A stretch of 64,000 nucleotides of DNA from Entomomonas asaccharolytica (GTDB taxonomy: Bacteria > Pseudomonadota > Gammaproteobacteria > Pseudomonadales > Pseudomonadaceae), in contig NZ_CP067393.1 in the NCBI RefSeq assembly GCF_016653615.1, positions 1,131,673 to 1,195,672 of the forward strand. The letters are read 5' to 3'. The notes under the pieces were generated by a model. The model saw only the letters and a list, made by a program, of their open reading frames with translations, ran no database searches and had not been told where the DNA came from. The position numbers and the translations under genes were made by a program. Below, one piece after another: positions 1 to 9,449 of this stretch (the stretch's first letter is position 1; each line of letters starts with the position of its first letter).

Positions 1-713
1 TTGAATTTTTCTAATCGCTCTTGTGCTTCATCTTCTTGTCCCATAGAGGCAAATACATCAGTACTTACTAAATGAGCACCAGCTACCGCCTCTTTAGGAT
101 CATCAGTAATCTGTACACGACCTTTTGCTAATTCTACAAAGCGTGGATTAGGTTCAAAACCTTTTGGACAAGCTACTTTTAATTGAAAATCAAATTGTAC
201 AGCTGCTTCTGCATAGCTGTTACACATATTATTACCATCTCCAATCCATGCCACAGTTTTACCTGCAATATCACCACGCTGTTCGAAATAGGTTTGCATA
301 TCTGCTAATAGTTGACAGGGGTGTAAATCGTCGGTTAGGGCATTAATCACAGGCACTCTTGAGTTTTTAGCAAACTCCGTAACATTGTCATGAGCAAAGG
401 TTCTGATCATTACCATATCGACCATACTAGAGATGATAATGGCTGAATCATGAATGGTTTCGCCACGTCCTAACTGAGTATCTCTAGAAGCTAAGAAAAT
501 AGCTTGACCACCGAGTTGAATCATACCTGCTTCAAATGAAACACGGGTACGGGTAGATGATTTTTCAAAAATCATCCCAAGAATACGACCATTTAGGGTG
601 TTGTGAGGTATATTGTCACGACGCATTGTTTTTAGTTCTATGGCGCGCTTGATTAACTGCTTTAGTTCGTCTTTTGAGCAATCAAATAGTGACAGAAAGT
701 GCCGTACACTCAT
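1..713 (-). CDS. argF: Ornithine carbamoyltransferase, 5' part (runs off left edge)
   Basis: This gene transfers carbamoyl from carbamoyl phosphate to ornithine, making citrulline in cytoplasmic arginine biosynthesis. About 237 codons are present, reading leftwards from an ATG at 713; the C-terminal part lies outside the window. The carbamoyl-phosphate motif STRTR is at residues 53-57 and the HPCQ loop at 131-134, both intact. An AAGGT sequence upstream of the ATG can serve as ribosome site. It is divergent from the GGDEF-EAL gene across 227 bp; I see no clear ArgR box there. The anabolic ArgF assignment rather than catabolic ArcB rests on the absence of arc genes nearby and is less certain than the family. 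Confidence 0.93.
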   Translation of the reverse strand, partial: MSVRHFLSLFDCSKDELKQLIKRAIELKTMRRDNIPHNTLNGRILGMIFEKSSTRTRVSFEAGMIQLGGQAIFLASRDTQLGRGETIHDSAIIISSMVDMVMIRTFAHDNVTEFAKNSRVPVINALTDDLHPCQLLADMQTYFEQRGDIAGKTVAWIGDGNNMCNSYAEAAVQFDFQLKVACPKGFEPNPRFVELAKGRVQITDDPKEAVAGAHLVSTDVFASMGQEDEAQERLEKF

Positions 714-940
714 AAAAATTTTACCTTGCTGTTAATTTAAGAAATGGAGCTGATTAAATTATAGTCTTTGTAATGATGGTAAAAACTGATGTAAATAGAG
801 AATTATGTCATAAAATCTTTTATAATAAAAGAATAACTATAGGACTTTAGGGTAATGGAGAGGCGAGTTAATTAATCTTTAGCTTGTAATAGTGTATAGT
901 ATTATTAGCAAAGATTACCTAATAAGCCAGGTTAATATAA

Positions 941-3058
941 ATGGGATTTTTAAAAGATATTGCTGAGCGTAAACAATTTAAACGATATATGTTGGATGCT
1001 TGGCAACAATATTCTACGTTAAAGTCTTTAATACGAGAGCCTTTAATTTTAGTAGATATTCGTACAGGACGTATTATTGAGGTTAATGCACCTTTTGAAA
1101 GGATATTAGGCTGGTCTATCAAACAAGTAGTAGGCGTGCCAATTGCTGAGTTAGGTATATGGAAAGAATCTGCAAGAAATAAAATAGTTAAATTAATTCT
1201 AAAAAAACGTTCCGTTAAGCTAACAGATATTCAGTTAACGAGTATAGATGGCGATATTTTAACGGGTGAATTGTGTGCCAAAATAGTTCGTCTAAATGGA
1301 GGATTAGCGGTTTTAGCTACCTTTTATTATAGTCACAGTTTGATGACTGTAGAAAAGTTTTTTAATGTTAATGAAAGAGAGTTTTCCTCTGCATTTGATC
1401 CTACCACAGATGTCGTGACTGTTTCTGATTTTAAAACAGCTCAATATATTAAGGGAAATGAAGCACTTAAAAATCTTTTAGGGTATCAACAAGCAGATTT
1501 ATTGAAGCAAACGGAATTTGATATTGGGGTATGGGCTTCTGTTGAAGAGCGAACAGATTTTCTAAAGAAAGTACAAGAAGAAGGACCTCAGTTACTAGAA
1601 ACGGCTTTATATCGTCAAGAAGTAGGCTATATGCCTATTAAGTTTGTGGTAGATATTCTAAGTGCGGATAAAAAATATGTGATGATGGTTGGGCATGATG
1701 TTACCAATTTGCGTAAAGCAGAGCGTCGTGCTATACATCTGGCTTATCATGATCCTTTAACTAATTTACCTAATCGTAGCTTATTGTATGAGCGTTTAGA
1801 GCAGCAAATTAAATTGGTGCAACGTTATAATTTGCATGCTGCTTTGTTGTTCTTAGATTTAGACCATTTTAAAAATATTAATGATTCCATTGGGCATCCT
1901 ATTGGTGATGCTGTTTTAAAGATCGTAACCACACGTTTAAAAGCTAGTATCCGTACCAATGACACTGTTTCTCGAGTAGGCGGAGATGAGTTTATTATTC
2001 TACTTACTCGTTTAGAGGGAGATTTTAATGAGGTAGAAAGGCAAGTATTAATGACTGCTGAGCGGATTAGGGAAATCTTATCTGAACCTATGTTGATTGA
2101 TGCATACCGTCTACAAATTTCAACCAGTATTGGTGTAACTATTATCCCTGAGCATGGTGTTAATAGTTCTGAACTGATTAAAAGAGCTGATATCGCGTTA
2201 TACAAAGCTAAAGAACTTGGCAGAAATATGATTGCTACGTTCCGTAGTTCTATGCAGTCAGCTGTAGTGCAGCGTATGCGAATCGAAGCAAAAATGCGCC
2301 AAGCTTTGCAAAATAAAGAGTTTAAGCTTTGTTTTCATCCACAAGTTTTCTCAAGAACACATGAAATTACAGGTGCTGAGGCGCTTATACGATGGGTTCA
2401 AGGTAAAGATGTCTTTTCACCTAAGCATTTTATTAATATTCTCGAAGAAACTCAGTTGATTATTGAGGTAGGGGAATGGATCATTTTAGAAGCTTGTCGT
2501 CTCTATGCAAAATTAATGGACAATAAAGCTATTTCATTATTGGATTTTAAGTTCTGTGTTAATGTAAGCCCTAAACAAATACAGCACGAAGATTTTTATG
2601 GACTTATTGAGCGTGCTTTAAAACAATATAATATTCCTAAAAGAGCAATTACTTTAGAAGTAACAGAGGGTATTGTTATTCAGGAAACTAATAATACTAT
2701 TGAAAAAATGTATGCGTTAAGAAAGTTGGGTGTTAACTTTGCCATTGATGATTTTGGTACAGGATACTCATCATTATCTTATCTAAAGAAATTGCCTATT
2801 GATATGTTAAAAATTGATAAAGCTTTTGTTGATACGATCACCACGGATATCCATGATTCAGGCATAGTGAGTGCTATTATTACCATGGCTAATAGTTTAG
2901 ATTTTGAGGTAATTGCAGAAGGTGTGGAAACAGTTGATCAATTATCAATTTTAGAGGAAAAAGGATGTTACTTATACCAAGGCTATCTATTTAGCAAGCC
3001 TTTAACATTCGATTCATTACAGGCTTTGCTCGTAGCGCAAAGTAGTCGACAAATTTGA
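941..3058 (+). CDS. PAS-PAS-GGDEF-EAL cyclic-di-GMP protein
   Basis: A 705-residue bifunctional-type cyclic-di-GMP signalling protein with no signal peptide or membrane segment, so probably cytoplasmic. Two PAS-like sensor regions lie at about residues 20-130 and 145-260. The GGDEF domain has an intact GGDEF at 347-351 and, five residues before it, RTND (338-341), which fits the RxxD product-inhibition site. The EAL domain has EAL at 480-482 and DDFGTG at 603-608, so both synthesis and hydrolysis are possible. PAS ligands cannot be read from sequence. It stands alone between argF and the prepilin-like gene; a functional link to the latter is only suggested by adjacency. Confidence 0.93.
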   Translation: MGFLKDIAERKQFKRYMLDAWQQYSTLKSLIREPLILVDIRTGRIIEVNAPFERILGWSIKQVVGVPIAELGIWKESARNKIVKLILKKRSVKLTDIQLTSIDGDILTGELCAKIVRLNGGLAVLATFYYSHSLMTVEKFFNVNEREFSSAFDPTTDVVTVSDFKTAQYIKGNEALKNLLGYQQADLLKQTEFDIGVWASVEERTDFLKKVQEEGPQLLETALYRQEVGYMPIKFVVDILSADKKYVMMVGHDVTNLRKAERRAIHLAYHDPLTNLPNRSLLYERLEQQIKLVQRYNLHAALLFLDLDHFKNINDSIGHPIGDAVLKIVTTRLKASIRTNDTVSRVGGDEFIILLTRLEGDFNEVERQVLMTAERIREILSEPMLIDAYRLQISTSIGVTIIPEHGVNSSELIKRADIALYKAKELGRNMIATFRSSMQSAVVQRMRIEAKMRQALQNKEFKLCFHPQVFSRTHEITGAEALIRWVQGKDVFSPKHFINILEETQLIIEVGEWIILEACRLYAKLMDNKAISLLDFKFCVNVSPKQIQHEDFYGLIERALKQYNIPKRAITLEVTEGIVIQETNNTIEKMYALRKLGVNFAIDDFGTGYSSLSYLKKLPIDMLKIDKAFVDTITTDIHDSGIVSAIITMANSLDFEVIAEGVETVDQLSILEEKGCYLYQGYLFSKPLTFDSLQALLVAQSSRQI

Positions 3059-3143
3059 TAATAAATTCTGCCATTTATAAATTGGAAAGAGTACAATAAT
3101 TGACTTTATTTGAGGTATTTTGATTGGTTGTAGTAAAGGATAT

Positions 3144-4694
3144 ATGTTGTCTATTTCAAGGCTCCCCCAGAAAACATCAGGTTTTACACTATTAGAAATA
3201 TTATTAGTAATTACTATTATCAGTATAGTAGTTGCAGGTATTGCTTTTTGGGTATTAAATTTTACTAGTGTTGGTAGTAAATTACTAAATAAGCAAGATG
3301 TTCAAATAGTCGATACTGCTCCTAAAACAGTAGATATTCCTATAAAAAATACAGGGCAAATCGTTATTAATTTAACAGATGAACCTTTGCAAATATTGCC
3401 TGTAGATGAAAAATTACTATTTGCTTTTGATAAAGATATAAAAATAGGTACAGAATGGCCTACAGGGAATGCTGGTTTATTAGTAAAAAGTTATGATGGA
3501 ATTCAAGTAGAATTAATAGGTTATAACTATTTAAAAGCAAATAGGCAAGTGGCTAATAGTGGTTATGCTGCATTAAAAGATTTAGATACTAATTCAGATA
3601 ATATACTTGATGAGTTTGATATAGATTTTACTAATTTATATGTTTGGTTGGATACTAATCAAAATGGTGTTGTTGATAGGGATGAATTACACAGTCTTCA
3701 AAAATTAGGTATTAAGTCTCTTAATATTGCTTCTGTGGTTAATAAAAATATAAGAGTTAATAAAAGTATTATTACGAAACAGGGGCAGTTTATACAAGAG
3801 GATGGTTCTAAAGGTAGTTTTGTGGAGATAAACCTTTTCCAAGATCCTTATTACAGAGAGTTTACTGATAAAATAGCTGTTTCTGAAAATGCTAAAAAAC
3901 TGCCTAATATAAAAGCTTCTGGTTATGTAAGAGATTTACAAGAGGCGGTGACCCTTAATCCTGATTTATATCCTGTAATAGTTGATTATTTCGCTATTGA
4001 TTTAGCAGATAGAAGATTTAATCAAATGGATCAGATTATATTCGAATGGTCGAAAACATTAAAAAATCCTTACCTAGAGAGTCGTTTGAAAAGTATCTCA
4101 ACACCAAAATTTGATATTAGATTAGGCAAAGATTTACAGTTTGATAAATATACTGATATAGCATTGGATAATCAGAAAATAGTCGCTGGACTGATGGCAA
4201 TAGAAGCATTTACAGGACAACGTCAGCTACACTTTTTTAAAACAGAAGTGTTAAATAGTCTCACACAAACGTGGGAATTAAATTTAATCATTAGTTTCGA
4301 AAATCAAGTAATAATGAGCCAGACGATTTCGGCTAATCCAGATGGTACTAAAAAACAAGTATTACTTTCTAGTGACATGTTGAGTTTTACACCTGAACAA
4401 AGATTAATTATTCGTAAAAAATATGATATGGTTGTGGAGAACTTGTACAAAAAGCTGCAAGAGCTACAAGGGGATACTAAACAAAATATTGCTCAATTAG
4501 ATGATCCATCTGATCAACAATGGGTAGATAAAAGCCTGCAAGAACAAATTAACACTGGGCAGTATTTTAGAAAGCCACAGAAAGTGATTGATTATCCACG
4601 TAGGCGGCATATGTCAGAATGTGTAAAGCCAGGCAATATTATTGATCAGCAAGTTAGAGATTGTGCAGCAGGAAAAATTTCTAAAACTTGGTAA
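3144..4694 (+). CDS. Type IV prepilin-like protein fused to RTX/FrpC-type EF-hand calcium-binding module
   Basis: Residue numbers count from a TTG at 3120 (524 codons). A GFTLLE prepilin peptidase site is at residues 21-26, followed by a typical hydrophobic pilin helix to about 48. Instead of a small pilin head there is a large region resembling the calcium module of RTX/FrpC-type proteins: EF-hand loops at 156-167 and 178-189 (DTNQNGVVDRDE fits the 12-residue consensus), then a GYVRDLQEA motif resembling the GSGxVRDL signature. Glycine-rich RTX nonapeptides are absent. C501 and C515 near the C-terminus could form a pilin-like disulfide loop. Start is uncertain: ATG 3144 gives a 13-residue leader, TTG 3120 has GAGG four bases upstream. 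No pil genes adjoin it. Confidence 0.8.
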   Translation: MLSISRLPQKTSGFTLLEILLVITIISIVVAGIAFWVLNFTSVGSKLLNKQDVQIVDTAPKTVDIPIKNTGQIVINLTDEPLQILPVDEKLLFAFDKDIKIGTEWPTGNAGLLVKSYDGIQVELIGYNYLKANRQVANSGYAALKDLDTNSDNILDEFDIDFTNLYVWLDTNQNGVVDRDELHSLQKLGIKSLNIASVVNKNIRVNKSIITKQGQFIQEDGSKGSFVEINLFQDPYYREFTDKIAVSENAKKLPNIKASGYVRDLQEAVTLNPDLYPVIVDYFAIDLADRRFNQMDQIIFEWSKTLKNPYLESRLKSISTPKFDIRLGKDLQFDKYTDIALDNQKIVAGLMAIEAFTGQRQLHFFKTEVLNSLTQTWELNLIISFENQVIMSQTISANPDGTKKQVLLSSDMLSFTPEQRLIIRKKYDMVVENLYKKLQELQGDTKQNIAQLDDPSDQQWVDKSLQEQINTGQYFRKPQKVIDYPRRRHMSECVKPGNIIDQQVRDCAAGKISKTW

Positions 4695-4793
4695 TAAGCA
4701 ACTTACACTAATGGTTAATCTCTTTTAGGAAACTTTACAGGTTAAAGTGTGACAAACCTAATATAGTTTTTATTAATAAAAGAGAGAATGACA

Positions 4794-6524
4794 ATGGCTA
4801 CTAAATTAGTTGCTGATATTTTGGTGGAAACATTAGAACAAGTAGGTGTTAAGTCGGTTTGGGGAGTTCCAGGGGATTCACTTAATGCCATAACCGAAAA
4901 CCTTAGAAAACGTAACCAAATCAAGTGGCAAGGAGTGCGTCATGAAGAGGCAGCCGCTTTTGCAGCTAGTGCATATGCTGATGCAACTAATCAATTAGGT
5001 GTCTGTGTTGGATCCTGTGGGCCAGGTAATTTACATTTAATTAATGGTTTATTTGAAGCACAACGAATGAATGCGCCTGTATTAGCCATTGCTGCACAAA
5101 TTCCCAGTAGTGAGTTAGGACTAGGTTATTTTCAAGAAACTCATCCTGAATCTTTATTTAAAGATTGTAGTGATTACTGTGAGTTAATTTCAAGTGCTGA
5201 ACAATTACCAAGAGTATTAGAAACTGCCATACGATCAGCTTTAACTAGGCGTAGCGTGTCAGTTATTGTTTTGCCTGGTGATGTGGCGTTTAGCGAGGCT
5301 CCTGTGCAGAAAGCGCAATGGTCTACACCTATCTTACCGATTGTCGTACCTCCACAACAAGAAATAGAGCAATTAGCGGAATTATTAAATCATACTAAAA
5401 ATATTACAATTCTTTGTGGTTATGGTTGCCGTAATGCACATAGTCAGGTTGTTGCTTTAGCTAAAAAACTTAAAGCACCTGTAGTACATGCATTAAGAGG
5501 TAAGTCATTTGTAGAGTATGATAATCCTTTTGATGTGGGAATGACGGGGCTTATTGGTTTTTCATCTGGTTATCATGCTTTGAAAGAATGTGATTTTTTA
5601 TTAATGTTGGGTAGTAATTTTCCTTACCGTAATTTTTATCCTGAACATGGTAATGTTGTGCAAATTGATTTAAGAGGGGAGCATTTAGGTAGAAGAACCC
5701 CATTGCTTAAAGGTTTGGTGGGTGATATATCATCTACCCTCGATTTATTATTAGCTAAGTTAACTGAGCAAACAGATGATAGTTTTCTGGTGAAAGCGTT
5801 AGAGCATTATCAAAAAGCGCGTCAATCATTAGATGAGCTAGCGACGCCTAATGCAGAAGATAGGCCATTACATCCGCAATATTTAGCGGCAAGAGTATCT
5901 GAACTAGCTAGTGAAGATGCTATATTTACTGCTGATGTAGGGACGCCTACGGTGTGGGCTGCACGTTACCTAAAAATGAATGGTAAACGTTATTTAACTG
6001 GTTCTTTCTCTCATGGTTCAATGGCTAATGCCACACCACAAGCAATGGGTTTACAAGCAGCTTTTCCTAATCGGCAGGTAATAGCTTTGGCAGGTGATGG
6101 TGGTTTATCGATGTTATTAGGCGAGTTATCAACCTTAGCATTGGAAAAATTACCTGTAAAAGTAATTGTTTTTAATAATAGATCATTAGGCTTTGTAGCC
6201 ATGGAGATGAAAGCTGCAGGGTTGATGGATGATGTTACTCATCTTAATAGTCCAAATTTTGCTGCTGTAGCCGAAGCTTGTGGTGTAAAGGGTTTTCAGG
6301 TAACATCTTCAAACCAATTGGATAGCACATTGAAAGAGGCTTTCGCGTATAATGGGCCTGTGGTTGTAGATGTGCATACAGAAACACAAGAATTATCGAT
6401 TCCACCTAAAATTAATTTACAACAAGCTAAAGGATTTAGTCTTTATATGTTAAGGGCTATTTTAAATGGGCGAGGTGATGAAATTAGAGAATTGATAAAA
6501 ACAAATTTATTTAGAGCGAAATAA
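4794..6524 (+). CDS. poxB: Pyruvate oxidase/dehydrogenase (quinone), ThDP- and FAD-dependent
   Basis: Matches the E. coli PoxB family end to end, including length (about 576 residues). The enzyme decarboxylates pyruvate to acetate and CO2 at the membrane, passing electrons to quinone. The ThDP-activating glutamate is in RHEE (Glu51), SCGPGNLHLINGL follows, and the ThDP/Mg motif GDGG is at 434-437 with its downstream FNN. The charged C-terminal tail fits the lipid-binding peptide of PoxB. An ATG at 4788 is in frame, but GAGAG lies only one base before it and seven before 4794, so 4794 is preferred. maeA follows after 36 bp, probably in the same operon, giving a malate-pyruvate-acetate route. 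Confidence 0.93.
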   Translation: MATKLVADILVETLEQVGVKSVWGVPGDSLNAITENLRKRNQIKWQGVRHEEAAAFAASAYADATNQLGVCVGSCGPGNLHLINGLFEAQRMNAPVLAIAAQIPSSELGLGYFQETHPESLFKDCSDYCELISSAEQLPRVLETAIRSALTRRSVSVIVLPGDVAFSEAPVQKAQWSTPILPIVVPPQQEIEQLAELLNHTKNITILCGYGCRNAHSQVVALAKKLKAPVVHALRGKSFVEYDNPFDVGMTGLIGFSSGYHALKECDFLLMLGSNFPYRNFYPEHGNVVQIDLRGEHLGRRTPLLKGLVGDISSTLDLLLAKLTEQTDDSFLVKALEHYQKARQSLDELATPNAEDRPLHPQYLAARVSELASEDAIFTADVGTPTVWAARYLKMNGKRYLTGSFSHGSMANATPQAMGLQAAFPNRQVIALAGDGGLSMLLGELSTLALEKLPVKVIVFNNRSLGFVAMEMKAAGLMDDVTHLNSPNFAAVAEACGVKGFQVTSSNQLDSTLKEAFAYNGPVVVDVHTETQELSIPPKINLQQAKGFSLYMLRAILNGRGDEIRELIKTNLFRAK

Positions 6525-6560
6525 TTAAAGCTTATCTGTTGTAAAAAGAGAAGGTTATAT

Positions 6561-8252
6561 ATGGCTAACAAGCGTCCTTTATATATTCAATATTCAGGTC
6601 CAGGCTTACTGGAAACTCCTTTGTTAAATAAATCCAGTGCTTTTACCCGTGAAGAGCGTCGTGATTTTAATTTAACAGGTTTATTACCTTACACGATGGA
6701 AACGATCGAGGAGCAAGTAGTACGTGCTTATGATCAATATAATTTGTGTAATAATGATTTAGAGCGTCATATTTATTTGCGTTCTATTCAAGATGATAAC
6801 GAAACATTATTTTTCCGTTTAGTACAAGATCATCTTGAAGAAATGCTACCTATCATTTATACCCCAACGGTAGGACAAGCATGTCAGGAGTTTTCGAAAA
6901 TTTATCGTAATCACCGTGGTATCTTTGTTAGCTATCCTGATAAAGATAATATTGATGATATTTTACATAGTGCGACTAAAAAAAATGTCAAAATCATTGT
7001 AGTAAGTGATTGTGAACGTATTTTAGGATTAGGTGACCAAGGGGTAGGTGGTATGGGTATCCCCATTGGTAAGCTATCACTTTATACTGCTTGTGGTGGT
7101 ATTAGCCCTGCTTATACATTACCTATTGTATTAGATGTGGGTACTAATAACCCTGATTTGTTAAATGATCCTATGTATATGGGGTGGCGTCATGAACGTA
7201 TTTCTGGTGATGAATACTATGAGTTTGTTGATTTATTTATTCAAGCGGTAAAACGTCGTTGGCCTCGTGTTCTACTACAGTTTGAAGACTTTGCGCAGCA
7301 TACGGCTTTACCTTTATTAGAAAAATACAAAGACCAAGTTTGTTGTTTTAATGATGATATTCAAGGTACAGCAGCGGTTGCAGTAGGAACCTTGTTGGCT
7401 GCTTGTAAAGCGAAAGGTGAAAAATTATCAGATCAAGTAGTTACCTTTTTGGGGGCTGGTTCAGCGGGCTGTGGTATTGCAGAGCAAATCGTTCGTGCTA
7501 TGGTACTAGAGGGATTAACTGAAGAGCTAGCAAGGCAACGAGTATTTATGGTGGATCGTTGGGGTTTGATCACTGATGAAATGACTGAGCTACCAAATTT
7601 TCAGCAACGTTTATCACAAAAAAGAGAGCATATTAAAGATTGGCAAGTCGTGGGTGAAGGTAAAGATATTTCTTTATTAGAAACTATACAAAATGCTAAA
7701 CCGACTATATTAATTGGGGTATCTGCACAGCGTGGTTTATTTACTGAGGAAGTAATTAAAACTATGCATAGCCATTGTGCTAAACCTTTGATTATGCCGT
7801 TATCTAATCCTACCTCAAAGGTTGAAGCAACACCTAAAGAAATCTTGACTTGGACAAATGGTGAAGCATTAGTTGCAACAGGTAGCCCTTTTAGCCCAGT
7901 ACATATTAATGATAAAGAGATCGCTATTGCTCAATGTAATAACTCTTATATTTTCCCTGGTGTGGGTTTAGGTGTTCTAGCTGCACGTGCCAAACGAGTG
8001 ACTGAGACCATGATGATGGTTGCTGCTGATACTTTAGCTGCTTGCTCGCCTATTGTGCTAACAGGCGAGGGTGCTATTTTACCAGCCATGAGTGATATTC
8101 AAGAGGTGAGTAAAAAGATTGCTTTTGCAGTGGCTAAGCAAGCACAAAAAGATGGGGTTGCTTTAGAGATTACTGATGAGCAAATTAAGCAATCAATTGA
8201 GATGAATTTCTGGAAACCAGAATATCGTAATTATCGTCGAGCCTCACTGTAA
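6561..8252 (+). CDS. maeA: NAD-dependent malic enzyme
   Basis: A 563-residue protein with the length and sequence of E. coli MaeA (SfcA). It oxidatively decarboxylates malate to pyruvate and CO2 with [12 protein letters not shown] (about residue 100) holds the catalytic tyrosine, [10 protein letters not shown] the catalytic lysine, FEDF and [10 protein letters not shown] the metal-binding acids, and [16 protein letters not shown] the Rossmann nucleotide fold. The large single-domain form without a phosphotransacetylase tail separates it from MaeB. It lies downstream of poxB on the same strand and ends at a strong bidirectional terminator facing lptG. Confidence 0.95.
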   Translation: MANKRPLYIQYSGPGLLETPLLNKSSAFTREERRDFNLTGLLPYTMETIEEQVVRAYDQYNLCNNDLERHIYLRSIQDDNETLFFRLVQDHLEEMLPIIYTPTVGQACQEFSKIYRNHRGIFVSYPDKDNIDDILHSATKKNVKIIVVSDCERILGLGDQGVGGMGIPIGKLSLYTACGGISPAYTLPIVLDVGTNNPDLLNDPMYMGWRHERISGDEYYEFVDLFIQAVKRRWPRVLLQFEDFAQHTALPLLEKYKDQVCCFNDDIQGTAAVAVGTLLAACKAKGEKLSDQVVTFLGAGSAGCGIAEQIVRAMVLEGLTEELARQRVFMVDRWGLITDEMTELPNFQQRLSQKREHIKDWQVVGEGKDISLLETIQNAKPTILIGVSAQRGLFTEEVIKTMHSHCAKPLIMPLSNPTSKVEATPKEILTWTNGEALVATGSPFSPVHINDKEIAIAQCNNSYIFPGVGLGVLAARAKRVTETMMMVAADTLAACSPIVLTGEGAILPAMSDIQEVSKKIAFAVAKQAQKDGVALEITDEQIKQSIEMNFWKPEYRNYRRASL

Positions 8253-8268
8253 AGATAGGTAATTGAAT

Positions 8269-8302
8269 AAAAAAGGCTCAATGATTTATTGAGCCTTTTT
8301 TT
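8269..8302. terminator. Bidirectional intrinsic terminator between maeA and lptG
   Basis: An 11-bp perfect stem, AAAGGCTCAAT (8272-8282) with ATTGAGCCTTT (8288-8298), a five-base loop, an A-run before and a T-run after. It lies between two convergent stops and can work for both strands. Confidence 0.9.
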
Positions 8303-8318
8303 ATTTATCATTAAATGG

Positions 8319-9449
8319 TTAGCGTTTTCTTTTTAGTAAGTAAACGCCAATAATGATACATACTATACTTGGTGTAATGGCAGCGAGTAGTGGCGGAAAG
8401 TTAAATACTAAACTAGCTGGTCCTAATAAATCATGAACGATTTTAAAGACAAAGCCAATGGTTACACCAATAAAGATACGTTGTCCCATTGTAACACTAC
8501 GTAGTGGCCCAAAAATAAAGGATATTGCCAACAATACCAAGGCTAATGTTTTAATAGGCTGTAGTAGTTTTTCCCAAAATTTTAGCCAATAGTTATCATT
8601 ATTTAATTCTTGATCTTCTAAATAATGGATATATTTCCATAAGCCAGCAATTGATAAATTAGAAGGATTGCTGTTAATAGTAGTGAGCAATTCTGGAGTG
8701 ATATCAATAGGGGTAACTTTTTCTTGAATACTTGCTATATCGCAACTAGGGGTAGGCGTTAACCAAGTTTCAGATGTATGTTGTATATTTTTTGTATGGT
8801 CATCATTAAAACAGGTTGTTACACTGTCTTTTAGTTGCCATTCATTATCTTCGAAAATAGCTTGTTTTGCATAACTCGCATATTTTATTTGTTGATTGTC
8901 TATATAATAACGAGTTACGCCAAATAAAAGCCCATTAGGTTGTACACTATTGATACGTATGTATTCATGGCCTTGTCGATGCCAAGTACCTTTTAATAAA
9001 GTTTGTTCTATAACTTGTTGATCAATATTATAACTAATAGCTAATTCTTTGTTGGCTATCGCTTTAGTTTCCGTTTTTGGAATAATGTATTCACCTATTA
9101 ATACACTAGCAATCATAATAATAAATACAGGCTTCATTACTGCGTAAACAATGCGTCCTGTAGACATGCCAGCGGCTCGCATAATAGTTAGCTCACTACG
9201 GCTGGCCAATGTTCCTAAGCCAATAAGACTTCCAACTAGGGCAGCCATTGGCAGATTATCATATAACCTACGCGGTGCTGTTAGTGCTACATATTGTAAA
9301 GCTTGCAGTATGCCATAGTTATTTTTAAAGTCGTTTACTTGGTCAACTAAGGCAAATAAAGAAGCTAGGCAAATAATAATAAAGATAATAATAAGTATAC
9401 TATTTAAAATACTGCTAGCAATATAGCGTTCTAGGCGATTTCCTATCAT
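8319..9449 (-). CDS. lptG: LPS export permease LptG
   Basis: Inner-membrane half of the LptB2FG transporter that extracts lipopolysaccharide and passes it to LptC/LptA. The 376-residue protein has the family layout: N-terminal membrane helices (about 12-120), a periplasmic beta-jellyroll region (about 130-270) and three C-terminal helices ending in a KRKR cytoplasmic tail. The LERYIASSIL start and AGMSTGRIVY coupling-helix region fit LptG. Its ATG overlaps the lptF stop by four bases, so the two are translationally coupled. LptB and LptA lie elsewhere. Confidence 0.93.
   Translation of the reverse strand: MIGNRLERYIASSILNSILIIIFIIICLASLFALVDQVNDFKNNYGILQALQYVALTAPRRLYDNLPMAALVGSLIGLGTLASRSELTIMRAAGMSTGRIVYAVMKPVFIIMIASVLIGEYIIPKTETKAIANKELAISYNIDQQVIEQTLLKGTWHRQGHEYIRINSVQPNGLLFGVTRYYIDNQQIKYASYAKQAIFEDNEWQLKDSVTTCFNDDHTKNIQHTSETWLTPTPSCDIASIQEKVTPIDITPELLTTINSNPSNLSIAGLWKYIHYLEDQELNNDNYWLKFWEKLLQPIKTLALVLLAISFIFGPLRSVTMGQRIFIGVTIGFVFKIVHDLLGPASLVFNFPPLLAAITPSIVCIIIGVYLLKRKR

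Noticed and set aside
714-940. ArgR operator in front of argF
   Set aside because: No sequence close enough to an ARG box was found in the divergent region.
1825-2205. Minus-strand frame inside the GGDEF-EAL gene
   Set aside because: Antisense to an intact conserved domain with all motifs; no independent signals.
3144-4694. A true RTX toxin
   Set aside because: Glycine-rich GGxGxDxUx nonapeptides and a type I secretion signal are missing; only the EF-hand-type module is shared.
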